NCBI GenBank assembly: GCA_020736575.1
Contig: JAGPYM010000003.1
Span: 1,922,001 to 1,986,000, forward strand
Length of the DNA: 64,000 nt
From: Thelonectria olida
Lineage: Eukaryota; Ascomycota; Sordariomycetes; Hypocreales; Nectriaceae
Direction of reading: 5' to 3'
Made by a program: the position numbers and the translations under genes. The notes below the pieces were generated by a model. It was not told where the DNA came from, did not search any database, and saw only the letters and a program-made list of their open reading frames with translations. Each line of letters opens with the position of its first letter. Positions within the stretch are counted from its first letter, which is position 1. Shown one piece after another: positions 11,383-21,115 of the stretch.

Positions 11383-12342
11383 TTAGAAGGTCTCCTGATC
11401 ATCCACCTCACCCTCGGCAGGAATCTCGAATCCCTCCTCCGTTGAGTACAGGATGGCCTGGATCTGCTTCACCAACCCGTCCTCTTGCTTCTCCAACTCA
11501 GCGTCCTCTTCGACAGCTTGCTGGATAAGAAGCTCTATATCCCGAAGCTTGCTGAAGTAGAAGTCTCGCTCCCTTTCGAGGCCAATAACCGTTTCCTTGA
11601 GGGTGGCATTTTCTTGCTGCAGAGCGGCAGTTCCGGGGCCAGCAGCCTTCGCGACGCGAGGTCCGCCGCTAGGAGTGCCGCGACGAGCAGCGGAGGCACC
11701 AGAGGCAACCGGTCGGGAGGCACCGCCAGAGGCGGGTAGAGGGGCACCTTTTCGTCGAGCAACCGCATCATATTCATGGTCAGGGAAGTTGAGATCCCAA
11801 AACCTCTTGGTCCATTGCAGGAACTCGAGGTTGTCCTGCATCTTGCATTTGATCAAGGCTTGCACGGGAATAGGCTTATCGACCTGATGCTTCATGAAGC
11901 AGTCTGAAGTCGTGTTAGTGCAACGTTCATCCACGTGTAGTGGTTGTAGTGGGAACTTACTTTGGAGCACCTTGAAATTCGCCACATATGCATACTCGGC
12001 GTTGACATTGAACTTGACCTTGGACATAGGCACATCCATGTAGATGCTGTCAAAGACCTGACAGAGAGCGGCGCTGGGATCGTGTTAGACTCTGTTGTAG
12101 CTGGACGACGTGTGCGGATCGAGGCGTAATCGCGATGGTGGTGCGAGGAGGGGGCGGGGCAAAGGCAAAAGTCGTTGACTCACCCGGTACCGCATTGCTC
12201 GACCTTTGTGATGTTGAGCTGGAGAAGGCTGTTGAGCCACTGAATAAGCTCCTGTCTGTTGGACAAGAGTCCGGTCAGCCGCTGATATGATGGGAGTGAC
12301 TTGACGTGGCAGGGGGGAGGAAGCGGACCTTGACTCGCCCAT
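11383..12342 (-). CDS. EB1/Bim1/Mal3-family microtubule plus-end tracking protein
   Basis: Four exons on the minus strand: 12342..12329, 12255..12184, 12073..11961 and 11903..11383, giving 239 residues. The donors (GTCCGC, GTGAGT, GTAAGT) and AG acceptors keep phase throughout. The calponin-homology domain (about residues 3-105) binds microtubules and contains QELIQWLN, KVEQCGTGAALCQVFD and NLEFLQWTKRFWDLN. A basic Ala/Pro/Gly/Arg linker follows. The EB1 C-terminal dimerisation domain is around 165-205 (ERERDFYFSKLRDIELLIQ), followed by an acidic tail ending QETF. EB1 proteins autonomously track growing plus ends and recruit CAP-Gly and SxIP partners. The first exon is only 14 nt (MGESR junction), so single-frame gene finders would start too late at MDVPMSKV. 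The gene is divergent from the helicase gene at 13034. Confidence 0.95.
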
Positions 12343-13033
12343 TTTGAAGGATTGTATGCAGACGTAAACAGCAAGGGAAGTTTCGAAGTAGCAACGGGGC
12401 CTTGGACAGCGAGACGTGAGAGCGGTAAGAAACGATGTTTCGCCGAGTGAAGAAGAGGGAGGAATGGGAGAAATGGGTATCGAAATACGCGAACCGGAAA
12501 GGGACGCAGGAGTAAGATTGCGCGAGGCAGCAAAACAGTTGGGATGGGAAGAAATTAAACCAGGCTTGTGTCTTCGCGGTGCTTCCAGAAGTAAATGTAT
12601 GGCTGCCAGCCCAAGCCAGGTCGCCCAATCAACCGATGGTGGGGGTTACCTGGCGGAACCAGCGCCAGAGCGCTGATTTTGCTGTGTTTGGGTGTATCCC
12701 CGTGTACCGCCAATTAACACCATCCCCTCCTTCCCCCTGAAGTTGCTTTTGAGCAGTTGTCCAGTGGGATCACGTGCGATTTCTCCCGCAACCTTTCTCT
12801 CCAAGAGCCTAGAAGTCCGTGCACGGGGACTGAATGGAGGATGCCATCAGGATAGATACGTACCCATGATATGGAGCCCCTCTCTCACCGCCAAAAAATT
12901 GGAAGCGGCAGAAAAAAGGTCCCGAGTATGAGCTTTGAATTTTCGTTGATGAATAGCAAATAGCCCCACCGGTTTCGACGAGAACTTCTTTCGACCCCAA
13001 AAGAAGAGGAATCGCCTTCAAGCTTGGGTCAAG
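12343..13033. promoter_or_regulatory. Divergent promoter region between EB1 and DRS1 genes
   Basis: 691 bp between two head-to-head start codons. It must contain both promoters. No clear TATA box or named binding site was picked out; short frames inside are not convincing genes. Confidence 0.5.
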
Positions 13034-15442
13034 ATGGCGCGTTCACAAAAACGAAAGCCAATTGAGGATGACTTCATTCACACCATCTCCGATAACGAAG
13101 ATGCTCCTCTAGAAGAGGAGCAGCCCGCCGAGCAACCTCCTAAAAAGAAGGTCAAGACGAACAAGACCTCTAAGAAGGCAAAGCAGGACACAGATGTCGA
13201 CGCAGAGGCGGAAGAGGTCCATGAGGGTATTTGGGGCTTCAATGAAGACGATGACGGCGCCATGGACTCAGAATTCGAGTTTGGCGCTGAAGATGAAGGA
13301 AACGTCGCTCCTGAGGAATTTGAAGGATGGGGTTTCGACGGCGCCAAGAAGGGAATGAACGCTGACAAGAAGGGCGTTGACCTCGACGAAATCATTCGCC
13401 GACGTCGCGAAAAGAAATCTGGCAAGCCCTCCGAACCCGATGCCGAAGAGCTCGAAGAAGTGGACAATGCTATGGATGTCGACCTTGACGATGACGACGA
13501 CGAGCTTCTGGCTGACGATGCGTTTGGTATGAATATCGCCTCCGATGCCGAAGACTCTGAAGGAGAAAAGAACGAGGCCGAGGATGACGGAGAAGGAGAG
13601 AACGAGGCTGGTAGTGATGAAGAGGACGACGCAGCTTCGGATAACGACTCCGTGGCCACCCCCGTGAGCCATCCCGACGACGACGAGTCAGACGCTAGCG
13701 ACGACGACGAGGATGCCGAGGAAGAAGCCAAGCGGAAGGCCTTCTTCGCACCCGAAGAAACAGCCAAGGATGGAAAGAAGACGGATGTGTCATCCTTCCA
13801 AGCAATGTCCTTGTCTCGACCGATTTTGAGAGGTCTTGCGGCTGTTGGCTTCTCAAAGCCCACGCCGATTCAGTCCAAGGCTATTCCCGTCTCACTGATG
13901 GGCAAGGATCTTGTTGGCGGTGCTGTCACTGGTTCTGGAAAGACTGGTGCATTCATTGTACCAATCTTGGAACGATTGTTATATCGACCAAAGAAGATCC
14001 CAACCACTCGCGTTGTTGTCCTCACCCCTACTCGTGAATTGGCCATTCAATGTCATGCTGTCGCGACTAAGCTCGCCGCCTATACTGACATCAAGTTCAC
14101 TCTCGCTGTTGGCGGTCTAAGCCTCAAGATGCAGGAGGCTGAATTGCGATTACGACCAGATGTCATCATTGCAACCCCGGGTCGATTCATTGATCATATG
14201 CGAAACTCTGCCAGTTTTGATACCAACACTGTGGAGATTCTGGTTCTAGACGAAGCCGATCGTATGCTTGAAGACGGTTTCGCGGACGAATTGAACGAGA
14301 TTCTTACAACTCTTCCCAAGTCACGACAGACGATGCTCTTCTCCGCCACCATGACATCTTCTGTTGACCGTCTCATTCGTGTGGGTATGGACAAGCCAGC
14401 TCGAGTGATGGTTGATTCGCAAAAGAAGACCGTCACTACTCTCGTACAAGAGTTTGTTCGTCTACGACCGGGCCGGGAAGAAAAGCGCATGGGCTACCTA
14501 GCACACATCTGCAAGAATCTTTATACGGAACGAGTAATCATCTTCTTCCGTCAAAAGAAGGAGGCACACCGAGCCCGCATCATCTTTGGGCTTCTCGGCA
14601 TGTCCTCGGCCGAGCTGCACGGTAGCATGAACCAAACACAGGTACGTCTCTACGAATGAGGCATATGAGGAAGAAAACTGACATGGATGCAGCGAATTGC
14701 GAGTGTTGAAGACTTTAGAGATGGCAAGGTGCCTTACTTGCTGGCTACTGACCTGGCGTCTCGTGGTTTGGATATCAAAGGTGTTGACACTGTCATCAAC
14801 TACGAAGCGCCTCAATCTCTGGAGATCTACGTGCACAGGGTTGGTCGTACGGCTCGTGCCGGACGAAGGGGTACCGCCATCACTCTAGCTTCGGAGAAGG
14901 ACCGCAAGGTAGTCAAGGCCGCGGTCAAAGCAGGGAAGGCTCAGAAAGCCAAGATTGTCAGTCGACAGATCGAAGCTGCAGAGGTCGACGAGTTGCAGGA
15001 TCAGATTGACGAGATGGACGACGAGATTGAAGAAATCCTGAAGGAGGAGAAGGAGGAGAAGCAACTCGCGCAAATCGAGATGGAAGTCACGAAGGGCGAA
15101 AACTTGATTGAGCACAAGAGTGAAATCAAGTCTCGCCCCAGGAGAACGTGGTTTGAGACAGAGCACGATAAGAAGAAAGCCAAGCAAGCGGGCAGGGAGG
15201 AGTTGAACAAGGAGGCGAAGAAGAAGCCAACGGGCAAGCTGAGCAACAAGGACAAGAAGCGGCTCGATGTCAAGGCTCTGCGCAAAGAGGGCGGTGAATG
15301 GAGGAAGACGAAGACATCCGAGGCTGAGATGAAGGCGAGACACAAGGCAGAAAAGTCCAAGGCCAAGAAGAGCAAGAGCAAGCCAAAGAAGGTACCAAAT
15401 AAGGGCAAGCCGAAAGCCAAGATGGGAGGAAAGCGGAGGTGA
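13034..15442 (+). CDS. drs1: Drs1/DDX27-like DEAD-box ATP-dependent RNA helicase
   Basis: Two exons, 13034..14641 and 14693..15442, giving 785 residues; the 51-nt intron has donor GTACGT and acceptor GCAG. The N-terminal third is strongly acidic (Asp/Glu runs) with basic nuclear-localisation-like patches ([16 protein letters not shown]). The Q motif lies around [13 protein letters not shown], Walker A GSGKT near residue 300, the DEAD box (VLDEADRML) near 405, and SAT as FSATM. The C-terminal helicase lobe has [13 protein letters not shown] and [15 protein letters not shown]. The C-terminus is a Lys-rich coiled coil. This matches Drs1, the nucleolar helicase for 60S subunit assembly (27S pre-rRNA processing). 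Family assignment is firm, because the acidic N-terminus and Lys-rich tail separate it from other DEAD-box proteins. Confidence 0.93.
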
Positions 15443-16015
15443 AAGGAGAGAGGGAGTGATATGTAAAGACCGGCTTAAAAATATCCCATGTGTGATGTGT
15501 TAATAGAGGCGTTGTATGGTACCTTGAAAGAGGCTTGAAAGCACGTTGTAAACCTTGTGAGATTTGCACGTAAATATATATTTGGAGTCACCAGCGACTG
15601 GTTGAAAGAGCTTGGGCCACGATCTTCATCGTCTGGAGCGTGTCTCTTCGGCTTCCCCCACCATTCAAATTGATGACGTAAGGCACGAGGTCAACCAACA
15701 CTTGACTTGGGGTGCCTTGATCACGAGCTTACCTTGCTTCCCCCGCCAACTGGTTTTGATCTGACATCTGAACATTGTCGGCTACCCATACTAAACGTGC
15801 CGACCAGCCTCGAATCATGTGCCGCCATCACCTTCGTTGAGCGTCTCATCCGCCCCGTCAGAAGACGCTGCCGCCTGAGGGCTCCTAAAACGCCTCCACT
15901 CCTCCGTCTCCCTCAGCCGCCAACATCACGGCCTCCGCCTTGCGTCGCTGAGCGAGTCGGCCTTGTTACGATTGCCCACCTATATAATTGAGCCCTGTCC
16001 GACCGTCTTTAGCCC
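15443..16015. other. Intergenic region between DRS1 and APP1 genes
   Basis: Contains the 3' flank of the helicase gene and the promoter of the next gene. Apart from a TATA-like box at 15981, nothing specific is recognised. Confidence 0.5.
15981..15987 (+). promoter_or_regulatory. TATA-like box upstream of APP1 gene
   Basis: TATATAA lies 35 bp before ATG 16016. If it directs initiation about 30 nt downstream, the first ATG would sit at the transcript's very 5' end, which would favour a later start codon (16325). Position and motif are seen; function is inferred. Confidence 0.35.
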
Positions 16016-18832
16016 ATGTTCCGTCCTGGCCGCTCTCACCCGCGCCACAAACAGAGCCTCGTTCGCTACCTTTTCCCACGTGCCGTCCGAGACCGCTATC
16101 GCGAACGGCTCCTCAATTTCCGCCTCGATACCCTCCCGTACCTCAAGCATAATTTCCAGTCGCGAGTCTATCGCTACATTCTCGAGCGACAGCGCCGGCG
16201 TACCACCAAATCCCGCATTGTAGACATCGTCGCAAGGCAGGGAAGACGTCTCTGGCTGGGATACCAAGCGAATTCGCCCACCAAGCATGTCAAGACCCGG
16301 ACAAGGGGCATAGCGGCACGCAGAATGCCTACGGGAGCCGGGATGACGGGCTACGGCCCGGAACGTCCCTCAAGCCCCGGCGACCGGGAGAGGGGCTATC
16401 GAAGAAAGAAGCTGGCGGCCATGGCAGGCACCTTATATCGAAGCGGACAAGCAGCAGTAACAGAGATCAGAGAGTCATATGCTCAGACCAGGACGCGAGG
16501 GTTAGAGGGAACCTTGGAAAACAATGGCCGAATACATATCCCTGGTGCCTTTCCGGATGTGGAAATCATGGTCAAAGGCAACGACCAGATGGTCTTGTTT
16601 CCCTCGTATGCGAAACAACATAGCAAGAGAGAATGGGGCGAAGTAGGTCAACACCAGTCGCAGGCGGCCCATGGGACTATACGAGATGAGGACTACTGGC
16701 GCCAGGAATGGGAGAGAAATGAGGACGAGAGAGCAATTGTCGATGTCGACGTCCGAGGCTGGATATATAGCCCTCATACTGGACCGATGACGAGGAGAAA
16801 CCGAATGCTGGTCGGACTAGCACGACAACTTAGTGGGATACCGCCTCCTCGGGCAGATCAAGGTTCCAGCCCCAACAACGGACCACCGCTTCAAACAAAC
16901 CACCAGATGCACGAAGAGCAGGAGAAGATTGCCCACGAGGCAGCACGGATCGAACGTCTGGGCCAAGCCGAGAAGCGTGTGGCCTACAGGGGAGGCTACA
17001 GTGAGCGACCCCAGGAGGGCTCGGACGACACGTCGAGCATTTATCCTCCGAGAACTCGAAGCGGAAACCAGTCCCCAGATTCAGCCCCAACCAGCCCGAC
17101 CATGTCAGCAAGGACATTTTCCGCCAATGCGAACGAACTCTCGGAAGCGGAGCTGGTTGTTGCCAACGCCAACCTCATGGCCCGAATAGCGCCGTTCATG
17201 ACGAACCCCATGGTTGCTCTTCCGATCACTTTATTCTTCTACAATGACACCAAATCACAGTCAAAGACAGTCATCACCAACGATGCTGGCCATTTTCACA
17301 TGCGGGCGGCTCTGGAATTCATCCCTACGCATGTTAGAGTGCTGGCCAGCGAGGATCTCTCGGCGACCCAAGAGGTCAAGGTTATCGAGCCCTACGGCGT
17401 CAGCATCATCAGTGACATCGATGACACCGTCAAGAGGTCCAACATCTCTGGAGGCGCAAAGGAGATCTTCCGCAACACTTTTGTGCGAGAGCTGGGTGAT
17501 CTCCATATCGAAGGAGTGAAAGAGTGGTTCAATAGGATGCACGAGCTCGGCGTCTCCTTTCACTACTGCTCGAACAGTCCTTGGCAACTCTTCCCAGTTC
17601 TAGCGAGCTACTTCAAACTTGCCAGTCTTCCTCCCGGATCACTTCACTTGAAGCAATACAGTGGGATGCTTCAGGGCATTTTCGAACCTGTCGCGGAGCG
17701 GAAGAAGACGACACTCAACAAGCTACTGAGAGATTTCCCTGAACGAAAGTTCCTTCTGGTAGGCGACAGCGGTGAAGCAGACTTGGAAGTGTATACCGAG
17801 CTGGCGTTGGCGAATCCGGGTCGTATCTTGGCCGTCTTCATTCGGGATGTGACGACACCAGAGGAGACTGGCTTCTTTGATTCTGGCTTTGATCTTTCCA
17901 GGAAGAAGAGCATGAATTTTGACCAAAACTCAGCCGCCACTATCAAGCCTCTTTCCAAGAAGAAGAGCCTGACTTTTGATCAAAACATGAACAGAACGAG
18001 CCATCCAAGTCTGCAAAGAAGACCTTCAGATGGGCCGACAATGGGAACGCTCATCGACTTTTCCGGGGAACCGCAGGAGGCCAAATTTGATAGATCTGCT
18101 GCCCTGGCTCAGCTTCGCAATTCGGGGGGAACTAGAAGTGTGAGCACCCCCGACGTAGGTGCGCGGAAGGCTGCGCCACCTCGACCTGCCAAGCCTGTAG
18201 CATTGAGGAGCGCAAAATCCATCACAGAACTCAACAAGGGGGTCAGCGGACTGGGGATATCGAGAGAGGGCTCTCCAGGTGATGACGATAAGCCGCCGCC
18301 AATGCCTCCGAGGAAACCCATTCCTCAGATCAAGGAAACGCCGCCAGCTCACCCTCTGTCGCAGACGCAGAACTGTTCTCAACTCGGGAATAGGAGGGAT
18401 GTATCGCGATCTGGCACACAGATTGTCCCGCCTCCGCCGCCGCCTCCTAGGAGGAGAGGAACTCCAAGCCAGAATTCGGATGCGGCGCCGGTACTTCCGC
18501 CGCGGCCATCTCAACTGTCGTCCAATCTAGACGTTGACTACGAGCCTCTCCCTCCACCAAGAGCACCATCCTCGTTCGTGTCTTCAAGATCTGGGGACAG
18601 ACCAGGGACGAGATCAGATGGCAATACGCCGTCTGGATCTCCGAGCCTGGGTCCGCAGGGGGTGAATAAGAAGGTGGAGCTTTGGAGACGACGGCTTGCA
18701 AGGGCGCACGAACAGCTAGATGACTTGGGCGTGGCCCTGTATACTTGGAGGAGAGGTAGCGATGTCATGGTGGAGGCGGAGGCGATAGTGAAGCGTGCGC
18801 TGAGTGACATGGATGGAAAGAGGAGGACATAG
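16016..18832 (+). CDS. app1: App1-like phosphatidate phosphatase
   Basis: Open frame of 938 residues, no intron needed. The catalytic domain (about residues 400-640) contains the haloacid-dehalogenase-type DxDxT motif in SDIDDTVKRSN near residue 468, followed by FHYCSNSPWQLFPVL and FLLVGDSGEADLEVY, the characteristic App1 blocks. App1 dephosphorylates phosphatidate to diacylglycerol and in yeast sits at cortical actin patches in endocytosis. The C-terminal third is disordered and Pro-rich with SH3-type ligands (PPPPPPRRR, PPPMPPRKPIP), fitting binding to actin-patch SH3 proteins. The start is uncertain: 16016 is the first ATG, but a TATA-like box lies only 35 bp upstream. M104 (16325), just before the PTGAGMTGYGPE and GYRRKKLA segment, is a good alternative. 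Confidence 0.88.
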   Translation: MFRPGRSHPRHKQSLVRYLFPRAVRDRYRERLLNFRLDTLPYLKHNFQSRVYRYILERQRRRTTKSRIVDIVARQGRRLWLGYQANSPTKHVKTRTRGIAARRMPTGAGMTGYGPERPSSPGDRERGYRRKKLAAMAGTLYRSGQAAVTEIRESYAQTRTRGLEGTLENNGRIHIPGAFPDVEIMVKGNDQMVLFPSYAKQHSKREWGEVGQHQSQAAHGTIRDEDYWRQEWERNEDERAIVDVDVRGWIYSPHTGPMTRRNRMLVGLARQLSGIPPPRADQGSSPNNGPPLQTNHQMHEEQEKIAHEAARIERLGQAEKRVAYRGGYSERPQEGSDDTSSIYPPRTRSGNQSPDSAPTSPTMSARTFSANANELSEAELVVANANLMARIAPFMTNPMVALPITLFFYNDTKSQSKTVITNDAGHFHMRAALEFIPTHVRVLASEDLSATQEVKVIEPYGVSIISDIDDTVKRSNISGGAKEIFRNTFVRELGDLHIEGVKEWFNRMHELGVSFHYCSNSPWQLFPVLASYFKLASLPPGSLHLKQYSGMLQGIFEPVAERKKTTLNKLLRDFPERKFLLVGDSGEADLEVYTELALANPGRILAVFIRDVTTPEETGFFDSGFDLSRKKSMNFDQNSAATIKPLSKKKSLTFDQNMNRTSHPSLQRRPSDGPTMGTLIDFSGEPQEAKFDRSAALAQLRNSGGTRSVSTPDVGARKAAPPRPAKPVALRSAKSITELNKGVSGLGISREGSPGDDDKPPPMPPRKPIPQIKETPPAHPLSQTQNCSQLGNRRDVSRSGTQIVPPPPPPPRRRGTPSQNSDAAPVLPPRPSQLSSNLDVDYEPLPPPRAPSSFVSSRSGDRPGTRSDGNTPSGSPSLGPQGVNKKVELWRRRLARAHEQLDDLGVALYTWRRGSDVMVEAEAIVKRALSDMDGKRRT

Positions 18833-19620
18833 AGACGAGAAGAGGGATCTCTGCATCGGATGGTTAGACTGGGCGAGGGAGATGTACGATCAGCCTGGAG
18901 AGGGTCAATTGGAGTATAACACGGAAGCGAAGGAAAGAAGACGACTCCATTCTTGGTTACGAACATACGATGCTCGTCCGTCGTGACCGAAGTCCTGTTG
19001 CCAAGTTGTAGACGAGAGGTTTGGCCCCCAACCTGCACAACTAAACTATGTATAAACTAGTCTAATTAGTCTCCGCGTCTTAGCGGCGATGCAGGAGTCC
19101 TAATTAGGCAAAATGCTCGGCAATTGGAGGAGGACGAGGCTCAAGTGTAGAAGGAGAGTCACTCACACGATGAAGAGAAGGACCTCTTTCCGTCTTGGTC
19201 TTTCTTTGTTCGCAATCACGCTTTCTTAGTTTATTGTCGTCGTCGGCGTGTCATGCCCGCTTTAAAATCTCACTCGGCTCGCTTCTCTCGTCCCGCAAGA
19301 ACTATCGTTTCAAGCGACACTAGAATCTCACATCATTCACGAAGTAATTAAACCAGCCCTACGCCTTTGGTAAACTGATCCTTGCTGTTTACAGGGCATG
19401 TCGTAATTAACAATCGATCCTTCTTCGACCGGGGTTGCGGTTGGGGGAAGAACGCAGCCACCCCGTCGATCGTCGCTTTCTTTCCTTGATGATGGATGAG
19501 CTGTGCCTCTTGAACCGATGCTCCCTATACACTCCGCTCCCTCGCTCTCATCGTCCGGCTCATCCCTCCTCAATCCCCTCAGTCAAGATAATCACTGGGT
19601 AAAACAATAAATAGAAAAAA
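18833..19620. other. Intergenic region
   Basis: 3' flank of the App1 gene and promoter of the lectin-like gene, including an AT-rich, A-tract leader just before ATG 19621. No additional gene recognised. Confidence 0.5.
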
Positions 19621-20676
19621 ATGTCCTCTCTCGACCCCGTGTCCCTCGACTCAAACGTGTGGTACCACGTCACCGAGTACCGCGTCGACATCTACGCAAA
19701 GGAAAACTTCACCTCGTCCCTCCAGGTCGAAGACGACAACGGCGTCGCCGTCTGGGGCGCCGTCGACCAGTACTGGCAGTTCCAGCCCGTCCCCGACGCC
19801 CCCGACGGCCGCTACGCCCTGCGATGCAGCAAGACGGGCGTCTTCAAGCAGCTGTCGGCCTGCTACGTGGGCGACGAGATCGACGACTCCAAGACGCAGC
19901 CGTGCATGCGCGCCTCGGACGGCACAAAGGCCCAGATGTGGGATGTTGCTGATTGGGGGAACGGCACGTATCGATTCGTCAACGCGAAGAACGGCTCCGA
20001 CTATGTCATGGATGTGCACCCGGGCAACCCGCCCTTTATGGCGTCCGACTTGAGGACGGATATTCCGCAGCCGGGACGCCACTGGTTGATGACGAGCGTC
20101 AAGGACGTCGACGATGGCGCCTATTCTACCACTTTCACAAAGGTGACTTTGTCTTGTCTGCCGCTCATGAGATGCCATCATGCTAACAGCAGCTGCCAGG
20201 TCCCAACCTCAACAGCTGCAGATGCCACCACAACAGACTCATCCGAGGCCTCCCAAACTGCCGACTCTGCCGTCGATTCCAACTCATCGCCATCCTCCCC
20301 ATCCTCCTCAAAAGGTCTCTCCCCCGGCGCCGCAGCAGGCATTGGCATCGGCGTCGCTCTCGCCGTCCTCGGCCTCGGCATAGCCCTCTTCACCCTCTGG
20401 TGGCGCCGTCGTCACCGCACCGAAGCCACCGAGATGCCAGCCACCCACGACGAGAGGAAGCCTCCCGTGTCGGCCTACCACGGGCCCTATCCCCAGTACC
20501 CTCTCCCGCCGCAGGAGATGTCCGTTGGAGAGTATCTGCACCCCGAGTTGGATTCGAAGCCCGTATGGGGAAGCACAGCCAGCACCGCGTCACCGCAGAC
20601 TCACAATTCTCCCGAGTCGCACAACTCTAGACTGACTGCAAGTCCGGGGAGACCAGCGCCGCCACCGGTGCGGTGA
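19621..20676 (+). CDS. Ricin-B-like beta-trefoil domain protein with one transmembrane segment
   Basis: Proposed exons are 19621..20142 and 20200..20676, giving 332 residues. The 57-nt intron has donor GTGACT, branch TGCTAAC and acceptor GCCAG. It is a multiple of three and has no stop, so retention would give a 351-residue form. Residues about 10-170 have repeated Trp/Gln units (YWQFQPV, AQMWDVADWGNGTYRFVNAKNG) typical of ricin-B-lectin/beta-trefoil folds. A Thr/Ser-rich stalk follows, then a transmembrane helix at about 218-240 (GIGIGVALAVLGLGIALFTL), a WWRRRHR stop-transfer cluster and a Pro/Ser-rich tail with tyrosines. No N-terminal signal peptide is visible, so topology and location are open. 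The fold is inferred from pattern, not from a search. Confidence 0.8.
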   Translation: MSSLDPVSLDSNVWYHVTEYRVDIYAKENFTSSLQVEDDNGVAVWGAVDQYWQFQPVPDAPDGRYALRCSKTGVFKQLSACYVGDEIDDSKTQPCMRASDGTKAQMWDVADWGNGTYRFVNAKNGSDYVMDVHPGNPPFMASDLRTDIPQPGRHWLMTSVKDVDDGAYSTTFTKVTLSCLPLMRCHHANSSCQVPTSTAADATTTDSSEASQTADSAVDSNSSPSSPSSSKGLSPGAAAGIGIGVALAVLGLGIALFTLWWRRRHRTEATEMPATHDERKPPVSAYHGPYPQYPLPPQEMSVGEYLHPELDSKPVWGSTASTASPQTHNSPESHNSRLTASPGRPAPPPVR

Positions 20677-21115
20677 GTCCGACCTTGTTGGGGGGAGGGG
20701 GGGGGAGACTAAATAAGGACATGACGAGCGAGGAGGGTAATAAAAGGATGATAAAAGGATAATAAAAGGAACACTTTCTCACGAGACACTTACATGTCAT
20801 GATTCCACACCGAAACTTATACCATAAGCGATTTTTACTTGTTTGTCGAGTAGGCAGGTCGGTCCTTAATCAGAGCTACATATATATACCTCGGTAGCTT
20901 GGAGTTTGGAGGACAAAAAAAAAACGCGGGGGCTTCGTTTCAAAATCAATTCCTTGTCATAATCGTGAATTCAACCCTTGATGCTATGGAAACTAACAAT
21001 AGTGGACAAAGGCCTTGGGCAAAAGAACCCAAGTCTGCTCTAAAACGTATCCCAACAACTCCTTGTATCCTCCTCGTCCTACCCAGATACCAACGCTTTT
21101 CCAAGACGGTTACAT
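20677..21115. other. Convergent 3' flanks
   Basis: Tail-to-tail spacer between the lectin-like gene (+) and the Cps1/DIP2 gene (-). It contains a G run, imperfect AT-rich repeats around 20740-20770 (AATAAAAGGAT units) and an A tract near 20920. No gene recognised. Confidence 0.5.

Noticed and set aside
13078..13863. 261-codon minus-strand Ser-rich frame inside the DRS1 gene
   Set aside because: Antisense shadow of the Asp/Glu-rich N-terminus of the helicase.
15980..16288. 102-codon minus-strand frame opposite the App1 5' end
   Set aside because: Protein-like at first sight, but it is antisense to a codon-biased plus-strand frame and has no start context or domain.
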